A stretch of 34,610 nt of DNA from Thiohalobacter sp. (lineage in GTDB: Bacteria > Pseudomonadota > Gammaproteobacteria > Thiohalobacterales > Thiohalobacteraceae), in the NCBI GenBank assembly GCA_026993645.1, contig JALWSQ010000292.1, positions 1 to 34,610 of the forward strand, read 5' to 3'. Shown here piece after piece: positions 9,792 through 19,128 of this stretch (within the stretch, counting starts at the first letter, position 1; the number at the start of each line of letters is the position of its first letter). Position numbers and translations under genes: made by a program. Below the pieces are notes generated by a model that had not been told where the DNA came from, did no database searches, and saw only the letters and a list, made by a program, of their open reading frames with translations.

Positions 9792-10921
9792 TACGACCCA
9801 TCGTCTCCCTGCTGGCGCCTTGTACGGGCCGCCAGCCGCTGCAGCGCCCAGCGGACGTGCTCGCGCACCAGGGGCGAGGGGTGCCTGGCGCGGGCCTGCA
9901 ATGCCTGCAGTGCCCGGGGATGGGGCGGCCCGTTGCCCAGTGCCACGCTCAGGTTGCGCAGCCAGCGCAGGTGGCCCAGGCGGCGAATGGCGGAACCCTC
10001 GGTGCGGGCCAGGAATTCGGCCTCGTCCCAGGCCAGCAGGTCGGCCAGTGCCGGGGCATCGAGCCCATGCCGGGGCTGGAAGTCGGGGACCGCGGTGGGC
10101 CGGGCGAAGCGGTTCCAGGGGCAGACCAGCTGGCAGTCGTCACAGCCGAAGACCCGGTTGCCGATGGCCGGACGCAACGCGACCGGAATGCTGCCCGGAT
10201 GTTCGATGGTCAGGTAGGCGATGCAGCGCCTCGCATCCAGCTGGTAGGGAGCGACGATGGCCCCGGTGGGGCAGGCATCGATGCAGGCATGGCAGGTCCC
10301 GCAGTGGTCGGTCGCCGGCCGGTCCACGGGCAGGGGCAGATCGGTGTAGATCTCGCCGAGAAAGAACCAGGAGCCCGACCGGCGGTCGATCAGGTTGGTG
10401 TGCTTGCCGATCCAGCCCAGGCCGGCGTTGCGTGCCAGGGGTTTCTCCATCACCGGGGCACTGTCGCAGAACACGCGGTAACCAAAGGGACCGATCGCCG
10501 CTTCCAGCTGCCGTGCCAGCCGCTGCAGGCGGCGCCGGATCAGCCGGTGGTAATCGCGCCCCAGGGCATAGCGGGCCAGGTAGCCCAGGTCGGGCCGCGC
10601 CAGCACGGTCCAGGCATCTTGGGCGGTGCCGGGCCAGTAGTCCATGCGCACGCTGAGGATACGCAGGGTGCCGGGGACCAGTTCCCCTGGCCGGCTGCGG
10701 CGCCGTCCATGGGCCGCCATGAAGCGCATCGCCCCGTGCCGTCCCGCCGCCAGCCAGGCCTGCAGGCGGTGCTCGTCCTGCCCCAGGCGGGCGTCCGCCA
10801 CCCCCAGGGCGGAGAACCCCAGGGCGCGCGCCCATTGGCGGAGCCGCTGCACCAGGGCTGCCGCGTCCGGCAGGCCGGGTCGGGCTGGCGGGTGTGGGTG
10901 GGTGCGGGTCTCGGGGGGCAT
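9788..10921 (-). CDS. queG: Epoxyqueuosine reductase
   Basis: Fe-S motifs CGTCHACIDACPTGAI and CDDCQLVCPWN; RRSGSWFFLGEIYTDLPL; start chosen at MPPETRTH. Confidence 0.95.
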   Translation of the reverse strand: MPPETRTHPHPPARPGLPDAAALVQRLRQWARALGFSALGVADARLGQDEHRLQAWLAAGRHGAMRFMAAHGRRRSRPGELVPGTLRILSVRMDYWPGTAQDAWTVLARPDLGYLARYALGRDYHRLIRRRLQRLARQLEAAIGPFGYRVFCDSAPVMEKPLARNAGLGWIGKHTNLIDRRSGSWFFLGEIYTDLPLPVDRPATDHCGTCHACIDACPTGAIVAPYQLDARRCIAYLTIEHPGSIPVALRPAIGNRVFGCDDCQLVCPWNRFARPTAVPDFQPRHGLDAPALADLLAWDEAEFLARTEGSAIRRLGHLRWLRNLSVALGNGPPHPRALQALQARARHPSPLVREHVRWALQRLAARTRRQQGDDGSY

Positions 10922-11031
10922 GGTGGAACGGCTTGCCTGGGGATGCCGATGGGGGCATGCGGTGGCGTGTCCGCACCATGTTAGCATAGCCCGATGGGGC
11001 GGGATGTCCCCTGCAGCGGAGGCCAGCCACG

Positions 11032-12513
11032 ATGGAATCCAGACCGGAACCCCTGTTCACCGCGGCCCAGGTCCGGGAACTCGACCGCATTGCCATCGAG
11101 GAGCATGGCATGGCCGCCACCGAGTTGATGGAGCGGGCCGGCCGGGCGGTGTACCAGGCGATGTGCAGCCGCTGGCCGCGGGTGCGCCACATCGCCGTGT
11201 TCTGCGGCGCCGGCAACAACGCCGGGGATGGCTACGTGCTGGCGCGCCTGGCCCGCGCCGGCGGGCTCACGGTCCAGGTGGTGGCGGTGTACGACCCGGC
11301 GGGACTCAAGGGCGCCGCGCGCGAGGCCTGGGCCCGGGCCGTGGCGGAGGGCGTGCCCATCGAGCCATTGTCCGGCCTGCACATGGAACGCGCGGAGCTG
11401 CTGGTGGATGCCCTGTTGGGGACCGGGCTGCAGCGACCGCTGGAAGGGGTCTACCGCGAGGTCGTGGAACGCATGAACGGCTGCGGGGCACCCATCCTGG
11501 CGGTGGACGTCCCCAGCGGGCTGGACGCGGACACCGGGGCGGTGCTCGGTGCCGCGGTGGAGGCCGAGGCTACCCTGACCTTCATCGGACGCAAGATCGG
11601 CCTGTACACGGGTGAGGGGCCGGCCTGCGCGGGCCAGGTGCTGTTCGATGATCTCGGGGTGCCGGCGGAGGTCCTGGCACGGGTACCACCGGCCGCCGGC
11701 CTGCTGGACGACAGGGGCCTCGCGGCCCTGCTGCCACGCCGGCGCCGCACGGCCCACAAGGGGGCCTTCGGCCACGTGCTGGTGGTGGGCGGGGACGAGG
11801 GAATGGCCGGGGCGGCACGGCTGGCCGCCGAGGCCGCCGCCCGCGCCGGTGCCGGGCTGGTGAGCCTGGCGACCCGTGCCGCCCAGGTGCCGGCCATCAT
11901 CGCTGGCCGGCCCGAGATCATGGCACGGGGGGTGGAGTCGGTGGCCGATCTGGCCCCGTTGCTGGCACGGGCCACGGTGGTGGCCATCGGGCCGGGCCTG
12001 GGGCGGACCGCCTGGGGCCGGGGCATGTGGCAGGCGGTGCGGGGTACCGGGTTGCCCCTGGTGGTGGATGCCGATGCCCTGGACCTGCTGGCCGAGTCCG
12101 GCCTGCCGGACGGCACCGAGCGCGTCCTGACGCCTCATCCTGGCGAGGCGGCGCGGTTGCTGGAACGGACGGCGGCCGAGATCCAGGCCGACCGGCCGGT
12201 GGCCGCCCGCAGCCTGCAGCAGCGATTCGGTGGCGTGGCGGTGCTCAAGGGCGCCGGCACCCTTGTGGCCGGCCCGGATTCGCTGGCGGTATGCAGTCTC
12301 GGCAATCCGGGCATGGCCAGCGGCGGCATGGGCGATGTGCTGACCGGTATCCTGGCCGGGTTGTGGGCGCAGGGGTTCGATGCCCTCACGGCGGCGGCCC
12401 TGGCGGTCCAGGTCCATGCGGCGGCCGCGGATGCGGCCGCCGCGGCGGGCGGGGAACGGGGCCTGCTGGCCAGTGATCTCTTCCCCTTCCTCCGCACCCA
12501 GCTCAACCCCTGA
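11032..12513 (+). CDS. nnr: Bifunctional ADP-dependent NAD(P)H-hydrate dehydratase / NAD(P)H-hydrate epimerase
   Basis: N-terminal YjeF_N (FCGAGNNAGDGYVLARL) and C-terminal carbohydrate-kinase-like domain (LTPHPGEAARLL, GNPGMASGGMGDVLTG). Confidence 0.95.
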   Translation: MESRPEPLFTAAQVRELDRIAIEEHGMAATELMERAGRAVYQAMCSRWPRVRHIAVFCGAGNNAGDGYVLARLARAGGLTVQVVAVYDPAGLKGAAREAWARAVAEGVPIEPLSGLHMERAELLVDALLGTGLQRPLEGVYREVVERMNGCGAPILAVDVPSGLDADTGAVLGAAVEAEATLTFIGRKIGLYTGEGPACAGQVLFDDLGVPAEVLARVPPAAGLLDDRGLAALLPRRRRTAHKGAFGHVLVVGGDEGMAGAARLAAEAAARAGAGLVSLATRAAQVPAIIAGRPEIMARGVESVADLAPLLARATVVAIGPGLGRTAWGRGMWQAVRGTGLPLVVDADALDLLAESGLPDGTERVLTPHPGEAARLLERTAAEIQADRPVAARSLQQRFGGVAVLKGAGTLVAGPDSLAVCSLGNPGMASGGMGDVLTGILAGLWAQGFDALTAAALAVQVHAAAADAAAAAGGERGLLASDLFPFLRTQLNP

Positions 12514-12517
12514 GGGC

Positions 12518-13006
12518 ATGGGCGGGAAGAACCCGGTCCTGGTGCTCGATCCGGCAGCGGCCGAACGCCTGGGCCGCTGGCTGGCGGGTCGGCTCGAACC
12601 GGGCATGGTGATCCATCTGCGCGGTGATCTCGGCGCCGGCAAGACCAGCCTGGTGCGCGCCGTGCTGCAGGGTCTCGGTGTCCGGGGACCGGTGCGCAGT
12701 CCCAGTTATACCCTGGTGGAGTCCTACGATGTGGGGGGGCGCTCGTGCCATCACCTGGATCTCTATCGGCTGGGCGACCCCGAGGAACTCGAGTGGCTGG
12801 GTCTGCGCGATCTGCTGGCCGGCCCAGCGGTGCTGTTCGTCGAATGGCCGGAGCGGGGCGGGGCGCTGCTGCCCGCACCGGACCTGGAGATCCGCATCGA
12901 GCATGCCGGTGACCGGCGCCGCTACCGGTTGCGTGGGCCGACAGCGCGCGGCGCCGCCCTGCTGGCAGGCCTGCCAGCGGACCTGGAGACGGCGGCAGGC
13001 GCCTAA
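12518..13006 (+). CDS. tsaE: tRNA threonylcarbamoyladenosine biosynthesis ATPase TsaE
   Basis: LRGDLGAGKTSLVRAVLQGLG, SPSYTLVESY, HHLDLYRLGDPEELEWLGLRD, FVEWPERG. Confidence 0.95.
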   Translation: MGGKNPVLVLDPAAAERLGRWLAGRLEPGMVIHLRGDLGAGKTSLVRAVLQGLGVRGPVRSPSYTLVESYDVGGRSCHHLDLYRLGDPEELEWLGLRDLLAGPAVLFVEWPERGGALLPAPDLEIRIEHAGDRRRYRLRGPTARGAALLAGLPADLETAAGA

Positions 13007-13056
13007 TGCGCTTCCGGAGGTATCACCTCTATCCAGCCGAAGTGGAAAGAAAAAAC

Positions 13057-13086
13057 TTGAACCCGGCCCCGTTTTGTGGTTAGACT
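13057..13086 (+). promoter_or_regulatory. Candidate sigma-70-type promoter upstream of the amidase gene
   Basis: TTGAAC (13057-13062), 18-nt spacer, TAGACT (13081-13086). Confidence 0.45.
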
Positions 13087-13156
13087 GCCGGGCATCCTGC
13101 GGTGCCGGGCCGGGGCCGAGCCCGGTGCCAGGGCGGCATGGATGAGGGGGCCTTGC

Positions 13157-14458
13157 ATGAGCGCGATGCGGATACGGTGGTGGGGCGCCCTGGCCTGTCT
13201 GCTGGCCTGGGTGGTGCAGGCGCAACCCGTGGCGGTGCGCGACCTGCGGATCTGGACGGCGCCGGACAATACCCGGGTGGTGCTCGAGCTGGGCGGTACC
13301 GTGGAACACCGCCTGTTCACCCTGGCCCACCCGGACCGGGTGGTGCTCGATATCAGCGACGCAGTGCTGAAGGCGCGCTTGCAGCGCCTCGATCTGCCCC
13401 GCGGTCCGGTACGGGCCGTGCGCAGCGGGGTGCGCCATCACCATGATCTGCGCCTGGTATTCGATCTCGACCATCACCTGCGGCCACGCAGTTTTCTGCT
13501 CAAGCCCAGCGCGGATCACGGTTACCGGCTGGTGTTGGACCTGGCCAGCGCCCACCAGGGCAGCGCACCGGTCAAGCGGGCGAGGGAGATGCTGCCCAAG
13601 GCACTGCGCCCGGTGGTGGTGGCAGTGGATGCCGGACACGGCGGCCAGGATCCTGGTGCCCACGGGCGCCTGGGCACGCGGGAAAAGGACGTGACCCTGT
13701 CCATCGCCCGGCGGCTGGCGCGGCTGATCGACCAGGATCCCGCCATGCACGCGGTACTGGTCCGCAACGGTGACTACTTTCTGCCCCTGCGCACGCGCAT
13801 GCGCAAGGCGCGCCGGTTGCATGCCGACCTGTTCATCTCCATCCACGCGGATTCCTTTCGGGACGCCAGGGCGCGAGGGGCCTCGGTCTACATCCTGTCG
13901 CGGCGCGGTGCCAGTTCCGAGATGGCACGCATGCTGGCGGCGCGGGAGAATGCGGCCGACCGCGTCGGCGGCGTGCCCCTGGGCGACAAGGATCCCGTAC
14001 TCAAGCGGGTCCTGGTGGACCTGTCCCAGGGGGCCGTCATCGAGGAGAGCCTGCATGTGGCGCAGGCATTGCTGTACCAGTTGCGCCGTATCGGGCCGGT
14101 GCATCGACGGCAGGTGCAGCAGGCCGGCTTCGTGGTGCTCAAGTCCCCCGACATCCCCTCGGTACTGGTGGAGACCGCCTTCATCTCCAACCCGCGCGAG
14201 GAACGCCTGCTCAAGGACGGCCACCATCAGCAGGCGCTGGCACGGGCTCTGTACCGTGGCATCCGGCGCTATTTCCGCGACAATCCCCCCATGGGCACCC
14301 TGTTCGCCAGTCGCCGCCATCGTATCCGTCCCGGTGACACCCTGCTGGCCATCGCCCACCACTATGACGTCTCGCTCCAGGCCCTGCGCAAGGCCAACGA
14401 TCTGCATGGTGACCGGCTGCAGGTGGGACAGGTGCTGCGCATTCCCGGCGACGGCTGA
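13157..14458 (+). CDS. amiB: N-acetylmuramoyl-L-alanine amidase (AMIN domain, Amidase_3, C-terminal LysM)
   Basis: VVAVDAGHGGQDPGAHG, DLFISIHADSF, VLVETAFISNP; LysM RIRPGDTLLAIAHHYDVSLQALRKANDL; located between tsaE and mutL. Confidence 0.94.
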   Translation: MSAMRIRWWGALACLLAWVVQAQPVAVRDLRIWTAPDNTRVVLELGGTVEHRLFTLAHPDRVVLDISDAVLKARLQRLDLPRGPVRAVRSGVRHHHDLRLVFDLDHHLRPRSFLLKPSADHGYRLVLDLASAHQGSAPVKRAREMLPKALRPVVVAVDAGHGGQDPGAHGRLGTREKDVTLSIARRLARLIDQDPAMHAVLVRNGDYFLPLRTRMRKARRLHADLFISIHADSFRDARARGASVYILSRRGASSEMARMLAARENAADRVGGVPLGDKDPVLKRVLVDLSQGAVIEESLHVAQALLYQLRRIGPVHRRQVQQAGFVVLKSPDIPSVLVETAFISNPREERLLKDGHHQQALARALYRGIRRYFRDNPPMGTLFASRRHRIRPGDTLLAIAHHYDVSLQALRKANDLHGDRLQVGQVLRIPGDG

Positions 14459-14524
14459 AGCCAGAGCGCCGGGCGGCGGCGTCCTGGTGTAAACTCCCCG
14501 CTGGATCCACGCCCGGTCCCAGCC

Positions 14525-16339
14525 ATGTCCATTCGCGTCCTGCCACCCGAACTCGTCAACCAGATCGCCGCCGGCGAGGTGGTGGAACGCCCGGCATCGG
14601 TGGTCAAGGAGCTGGTGGAGAACAGCCTGGATGCCGGTGCCCGCCGCATCGAGATCGACGTCGAACTGGGCGGCAAGCGCCTGATCCGGGTGCGGGACGA
14701 CGGTTGCGGCATCCCGCGGGACGAGCTGGAACTGGCCCTGACCTCCCACGCCACCAGCAAGGTGGCCAGCCTGGCCGAACTCGAATCCGTGCGCAGCCTG
14801 GGCTTTCGCGGTGAGGCCCTGCCCAGCATCGCCTCGGTCTCGCGCCTGACCCTGACCTCCGCGACCGGTGAGGAGGGGCTGGGCTGGTCGCTCGGTCCGG
14901 ATGCGACGGAGCCCGTGCCCGCCCGCCATGCCCGGGGGACCACGGTGGAGGTGCGGGATCTGTTCGCCCGCATTCCGGCCCGCCGCAAGTTCCTGCGCAC
15001 CGACCTGACCGAATACCGCCACATCGAGCAGGCGGTGCGCCGCGTCGCCCTGTCCCGCAGCGAGGTGGCCATCGTCCTGCGCCGGGACGGCCGCACACTC
15101 TGGTCGCTGCCGGTGGCCGGTGACGCGGCCTCGCGCGATGCCCGGGTGGCCAGGCTCTGTGGGGCCGCCTTCGTGGAGCGCAGCCACTACCTGGAATACG
15201 CGGCGGCCGGCCTGGTCCTGCGCGGCTGGCTGGCCGAGCCCACCTTTTCCCGCAGCCAGGCCGACCTCCAGTTCTTCTTCGTCAACGGCCGGGCGGTGCG
15301 TGATCCGGTCCTGACCCATGCGCTGCGCCAGGCCTACCAGGACGTTCTCTATCATGGCCGGCAGCCCGCCTGCGTCCTGTTCCTGGAGCTGGACCCGGCG
15401 GCGGTGGACGTGAACGTTCATCCGGCCAAGGCGGAGGTCCGCTTTCGTGACGGGCGGCTGGTGCACGATTTCGTCCAGCGGACCCTGGCCAGCGCCATCG
15501 CTCGCATGGGACCCGCAGCGGGCACCGGGAGCGGTCCGGTTCCAGCCGTGGCCGAGGGCCCGTCTCACCGGTCCAGCCCGCCACCGGCAGCGGGGCGGCG
15601 ACCGGCCACCGACCCGGGTGGGGGCGGGGTGGCGGAACAGCTGGCCTTCTACGGGCGCCTGCACGGAGGGACGGCAGCGGCCCCGGCGGTCGGACCCCGG
15701 CCCGAAGCCGCGGGTACCGCCGCCGGCCTGGCGGAACCGGAGCAGCCCGACGCGGATCCGCCGCTGGGTTACGCCCTGGCCCAGTTGCACGGTGTCTACA
15801 TCCTGGCCCAGAACCGGCACGGACTGGTGCTGGTGGACATGCACGCGGCGCACGAGCGCGTCACCTACGAGCGGCTCAAGCAGGAACTGGCCGCGGAGGG
15901 CATTCCCAGTCAGCCGCTGCTGGTACCGGTCACCCTGGCGGTCAGCGAGCGGGAGGCGGACCGGGCCGAGGAATGGGCCGGTATCTTCGCCCAGCTGGGG
16001 TTCGAGGTGGAACGCTCGGGGCCCGAGGGCCTGCGGGTGCGCGCCGTACCGGTGGCGCTGGCCGGCGCGGATACCGAGGCCCTGCTGCGGGACCTGCTGG
16101 CGGACCTGGAGGTCCATGGCACCACCGACCGTATCCGCCAGGCCATCCACCAGGTGCTGGCGGGCATCGCCTGCCATGGTTCGATCCGGGCCAACCGCAG
16201 CCTGACCCTGCCCGAGATGAACGCCCTGCTACGGGCCATGGAGCGCACCGAGCGCAGTGGCCAGTGCAACCATGGCCGACCGACCTGGGTCCAGCTGGAC
16301 ATGCAGTCCCTGGACCGGCTGTTCCTGCGGGGACGATGA
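14525..16339 (+). CDS. mutL: DNA mismatch repair protein MutL
   Basis: LPPELVNQIAAGEVVERPASVVKELVENSLDAGA; LGFRGEALPSIASVS; FFVNGRAVRDP. Confidence 0.97.
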   Translation: MSIRVLPPELVNQIAAGEVVERPASVVKELVENSLDAGARRIEIDVELGGKRLIRVRDDGCGIPRDELELALTSHATSKVASLAELESVRSLGFRGEALPSIASVSRLTLTSATGEEGLGWSLGPDATEPVPARHARGTTVEVRDLFARIPARRKFLRTDLTEYRHIEQAVRRVALSRSEVAIVLRRDGRTLWSLPVAGDAASRDARVARLCGAAFVERSHYLEYAAAGLVLRGWLAEPTFSRSQADLQFFFVNGRAVRDPVLTHALRQAYQDVLYHGRQPACVLFLELDPAAVDVNVHPAKAEVRFRDGRLVHDFVQRTLASAIARMGPAAGTGSGPVPAVAEGPSHRSSPPPAAGRRPATDPGGGGVAEQLAFYGRLHGGTAAAPAVGPRPEAAGTAAGLAEPEQPDADPPLGYALAQLHGVYILAQNRHGLVLVDMHAAHERVTYERLKQELAAEGIPSQPLLVPVTLAVSEREADRAEEWAGIFAQLGFEVERSGPEGLRVRAVPVALAGADTEALLRDLLADLEVHGTTDRIRQAIHQVLAGIACHGSIRANRSLTLPEMNALLRAMERTERSGQCNHGRPTWVQLDMQSLDRLFLRGR

Positions 16340-17295
16340 GCGGCCCGATACCGGGCGGCGGTGACCGGCCCCTGCTGTGTCTGCTCGGACCCACCGCCAC
16401 CGGCAAGACCGCATTGGCGGTGGAGTTGGTGGCGCGGTTGCCGCTGGAGATCGTCAGCGTCGATTCGGTGATGGTCTACCGCGGCATGGACATCGGTACC
16501 GCCAAGCCCCCGCCCGAACTGCGCGCCGTCGCCCCCCATCACCTGGTGGACATCCTGGATCCGGCCGAGTCCTACTCCGCGGCCCGATTCGTGGCCGATG
16601 CCGAACGGGTCATGGCCGGCATTCGCCGCCGCGGCCGCATTCCGCTGCTGGTGGGCGGTACCTTTCTCTACTTTCGCGCCCTGTGCGAGGGGCTGGGTCC
16701 CCTGCCGGCGGCCGATCCCCGGTTGCGGGCCCGGCTGGCGGCGGAGCTGCGCCAGCTGGGGACGGCCGCACTCCATGCCCGGCTACGCCGACTCGACCCG
16801 GCCGCGGCGGAGCGGATCCACCCCAACGATCCCCAGCGCATCCAGCGGGCATTGGAGGTCTGTGAACTCACCGGCCGCCCCATGACCGAACAGTGGCGCC
16901 CCCCTGCCCGCCGTCCCAGGCGCTGTCTCCGTATCGCCCTGGTGCCCTCGGACCGGCAGCGGCTCGACCGGTGTATCGAGGCCCGGCTCGATGCCATGCT
17001 GGCGGCCGGTCTGGTGGCGGAGGTGGAGGCCCTGTTCCGGCGGCCGGACCTGGGGCCGGAACTTCCCTCCATGCGGGCAGTCGGATATCGGCAGGTGTGG
17101 CAGTACCTCGCCGGCGACTGTGAACGGACCGCGCTCAAGCCGCGCATCCTGGCCGCCACCCGGCAGTATGCCAAGCGCCAGCTCACCTGGCTGAAGAAGG
17201 AATCCATCGATTTCCGCTTCGACCCGGAGAGCCCGGATTTGTTGGATTCCATTCAGGCAGTTATCATGCGGGATCTGCTTGCTGTGGAGGGCTGA
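16336..17295 (+). CDS. miaA: tRNA dimethylallyltransferase
   Basis: LLGPTATGKTALAVELV, VDSVMVYRGMDIGTAKP, MRAVGYRQVWQYL; ATGA overlap with mutL. Confidence 0.96.
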   Translation: MSGPIPGGGDRPLLCLLGPTATGKTALAVELVARLPLEIVSVDSVMVYRGMDIGTAKPPPELRAVAPHHLVDILDPAESYSAARFVADAERVMAGIRRRGRIPLLVGGTFLYFRALCEGLGPLPAADPRLRARLAAELRQLGTAALHARLRRLDPAAAERIHPNDPQRIQRALEVCELTGRPMTEQWRPPARRPRRCLRIALVPSDRQRLDRCIEARLDAMLAAGLVAEVEALFRRPDLGPELPSMRAVGYRQVWQYLAGDCERTALKPRILAATRQYAKRQLTWLKKESIDFRFDPESPDLLDSIQAVIMRDLLAVEG

Positions 17296-17380
17296 AACGG
17301 TCTATCCTTAGCGGGCATCCCGGACGCTCGGGAAGCAACTTTAATTTTCAGGTCTGTGCGATTCAGAGCACTCGGTTGAT

Positions 17381-17408
17381 GAACCAAATGGGAGATATGA
17401 TTTGGCTC
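17381..17408 (+). promoter_or_regulatory. Inverted repeat in the leader of hfq
   Basis: GAACCAAAT (17381-17389) pairs with ATTTGGCTC (17400-17408), one mismatch, 10-nt loop; ends 26 nt before the hfq ATG. Confidence 0.5.
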
Positions 17409-17434
17409 ATATAACTAGAAGAAGGAGAACAGAA

Positions 17435-17701
17435 ATGGCCCGCGGACAATCATTGCAAGAACCTTTCCTCAACACCCTGCGCAAGGAGAGGGTCCCGGTA
17501 TCGATCTACTTGGTGAACGGCATCAAGCTCCAGGGGCAGATCGAGTCCTTCGACCAATTCGTGGTCCTGTTGAAGAACAGTGTCAGCCAGATGGTCTACA
17601 AGCATGCCATCTCGACCGTGGTCCCGGCGCGCAACGTACGTCTGTCGCTCCATCCCGAGGCAGGCAGCCAGGGCAACGGTGGTAACGGCGACAACGGCTG
17701 A
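17435..17701 (+). CDS. hfq: RNA chaperone Hfq
   Basis: [64 protein letters not shown]. Confidence 0.98.
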   Translation: MARGQSLQEPFLNTLRKERVPVSIYLVNGIKLQGQIESFDQFVVLLKNSVSQMVYKHAISTVVPARNVRLSLHPEAGSQGNGGNGDNG

Positions 17702-19051
17702 GTGGTCGGCGCCGCTGCGGCCGGGGATGCCGGTGGCTTGAACCGGCCGGCCCGCCGGGGCGAGGCAGCGGTCCTGGTCCATGTCCGGCTGGAACAGGAC
17801 CGGACCCTGGACGACGCCGGGGAGTTCCATGCCCTGGCCTGTTCGGCCGGGGCCGATGTGCGGGGCAGTATCCAGGTCCCGCGCCGGCAGCCCGATCCGC
17901 GCTGGTTCATCGGCAGCGGCAAGGTCGAGGCCGTCGCCGCCATGGTACGGGACCGGGCCGCCGAGCTGGTGCTGGTGGACCATCACCTCTCCCCCAGCCA
18001 GGAACGCAACCTGGAACGCCGGCTGGGTTGCCGGGTTCTGGACCGCACCGGTCTCATCCTCGACATCTTCGCCCAGCGGGCGCGTTCCTTCGAGGGCAAG
18101 CTCCAGGTCGAACTGGCGCAATTGCGGCACCTGTCCACCCGCCTGGTGCGGGGCTGGACCCACTTGGAACGGCAGAAGGGCGGTATCGGGCTGCGCGGGC
18201 CGGGCGAGACCCAGCTGGAGATGGACCGACGGCTGATCGGTATCCGTATCCGCCAACTCCGCCAGCGCCTGGAACGGGTGCGGCGCCAGCGCCGCCAGGG
18301 GCGCCGGGCCCGGAACCGGGCCGGGTTGCCGACGCTGTCCATCGTGGGCTACACCAATGCTGGCAAGTCCACCCTGTTCAATGCCCTGACCGGCGCCTCG
18401 GTCCATTCGGCGGACCAGCTGTTCGCGACCCTGGATCCCACCCTGCGCCGGCTCGAGTTGCCCGGCCTGGGGCCGGTGATCCTGGCCGATACCGTCGGTT
18501 TCGTGCGCAAGCTGCCCCACGACCTGGTGGCGGCCTTCCAGTCCACCCTGGAGGAGACGCGGGAGGCCGATCTGCTGCTGCACCTGGTGGACGCCAGCGA
18601 TCCCTGCCACCGCGAGCGGGTGGCGCAGGTGGACCGGGTGCTGGCCGAGATCGGTGCGGCGGAGGTGCCACAGCTGCGCCTGTACAACAAGATCGACCGC
18701 GCCGGCCTGTCCCCGCGTGTCCAGCATGATGATCGGGGTCGGGTGGTGGCGGTCTGGATGTCCGCTACCACCGGTGCCGGCCTGGACCTGCTGCGCCAGG
18801 CCTTGGTGGAGTGTCTCGGCAGCGCCTGCGTGGAGGGCTGGCTTCCCCTGCCCGCGGCGGGCGGACGCCTGCGCGCCCGCCTGTTCGCGGCCGGCGCAGT
18901 GGCCGGCGAGGCCCTGGATGCCAGCGGTCGTTCCTGGCTCCACGTGCGCCTGCCCCAGGGCGAGCTCTGCCGTCTCTGCCGGGGCGAGGGCGTGGATTCG
19001 GCATTGCAGCCGGTGCCGGATTTCCTTGCGGGTGGCGTACAACCCCCATAG
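17702..19051 (+). CDS. hflX: GTPase HflX
   Basis: GTG start directly after the hfq stop; GPGETQLEMDRRLI, IVGYTNAGKSTLFNALTGA, ADTVGFVRKLPHDLVAAFQSTLEE. Confidence 0.95.
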   Translation: MVGAAAAGDAGGLNRPARRGEAAVLVHVRLEQDRTLDDAGEFHALACSAGADVRGSIQVPRRQPDPRWFIGSGKVEAVAAMVRDRAAELVLVDHHLSPSQERNLERRLGCRVLDRTGLILDIFAQRARSFEGKLQVELAQLRHLSTRLVRGWTHLERQKGGIGLRGPGETQLEMDRRLIGIRIRQLRQRLERVRRQRRQGRRARNRAGLPTLSIVGYTNAGKSTLFNALTGASVHSADQLFATLDPTLRRLELPGLGPVILADTVGFVRKLPHDLVAAFQSTLEETREADLLLHLVDASDPCHRERVAQVDRVLAEIGAAEVPQLRLYNKIDRAGLSPRVQHDDRGRVVAVWMSATTGAGLDLLRQALVECLGSACVEGWLPLPAAGGRLRARLFAAGAVAGEALDASGRSWLHVRLPQGELCRLCRGEGVDSALQPVPDFLAGGVQPP

Positions 19052-19128
19052 AATTCCCCCCTTGATCGGTCCCGCACCCCTTATCTGACTGCATCGGCCC
19101 GCCGCGGGAGGGCTTCTGGAGTGCTGGT

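Noticed and set aside
8870-10984. 704-aa plus-strand ORF across rsmI/queG
   Set aside because: Out-of-frame with rsmI and antisense to queG; low-complexity G/P/A/R composition.
12503-16177. 1224-aa minus-strand ORF opposite tsaE-ami-mutL
   Set aside because: Composition (Gly/His/Gln/Arg-rich, no recognisable domain) is typical of a shadow ORF in high-GC DNA, and the plus strand carries well-conserved genes.
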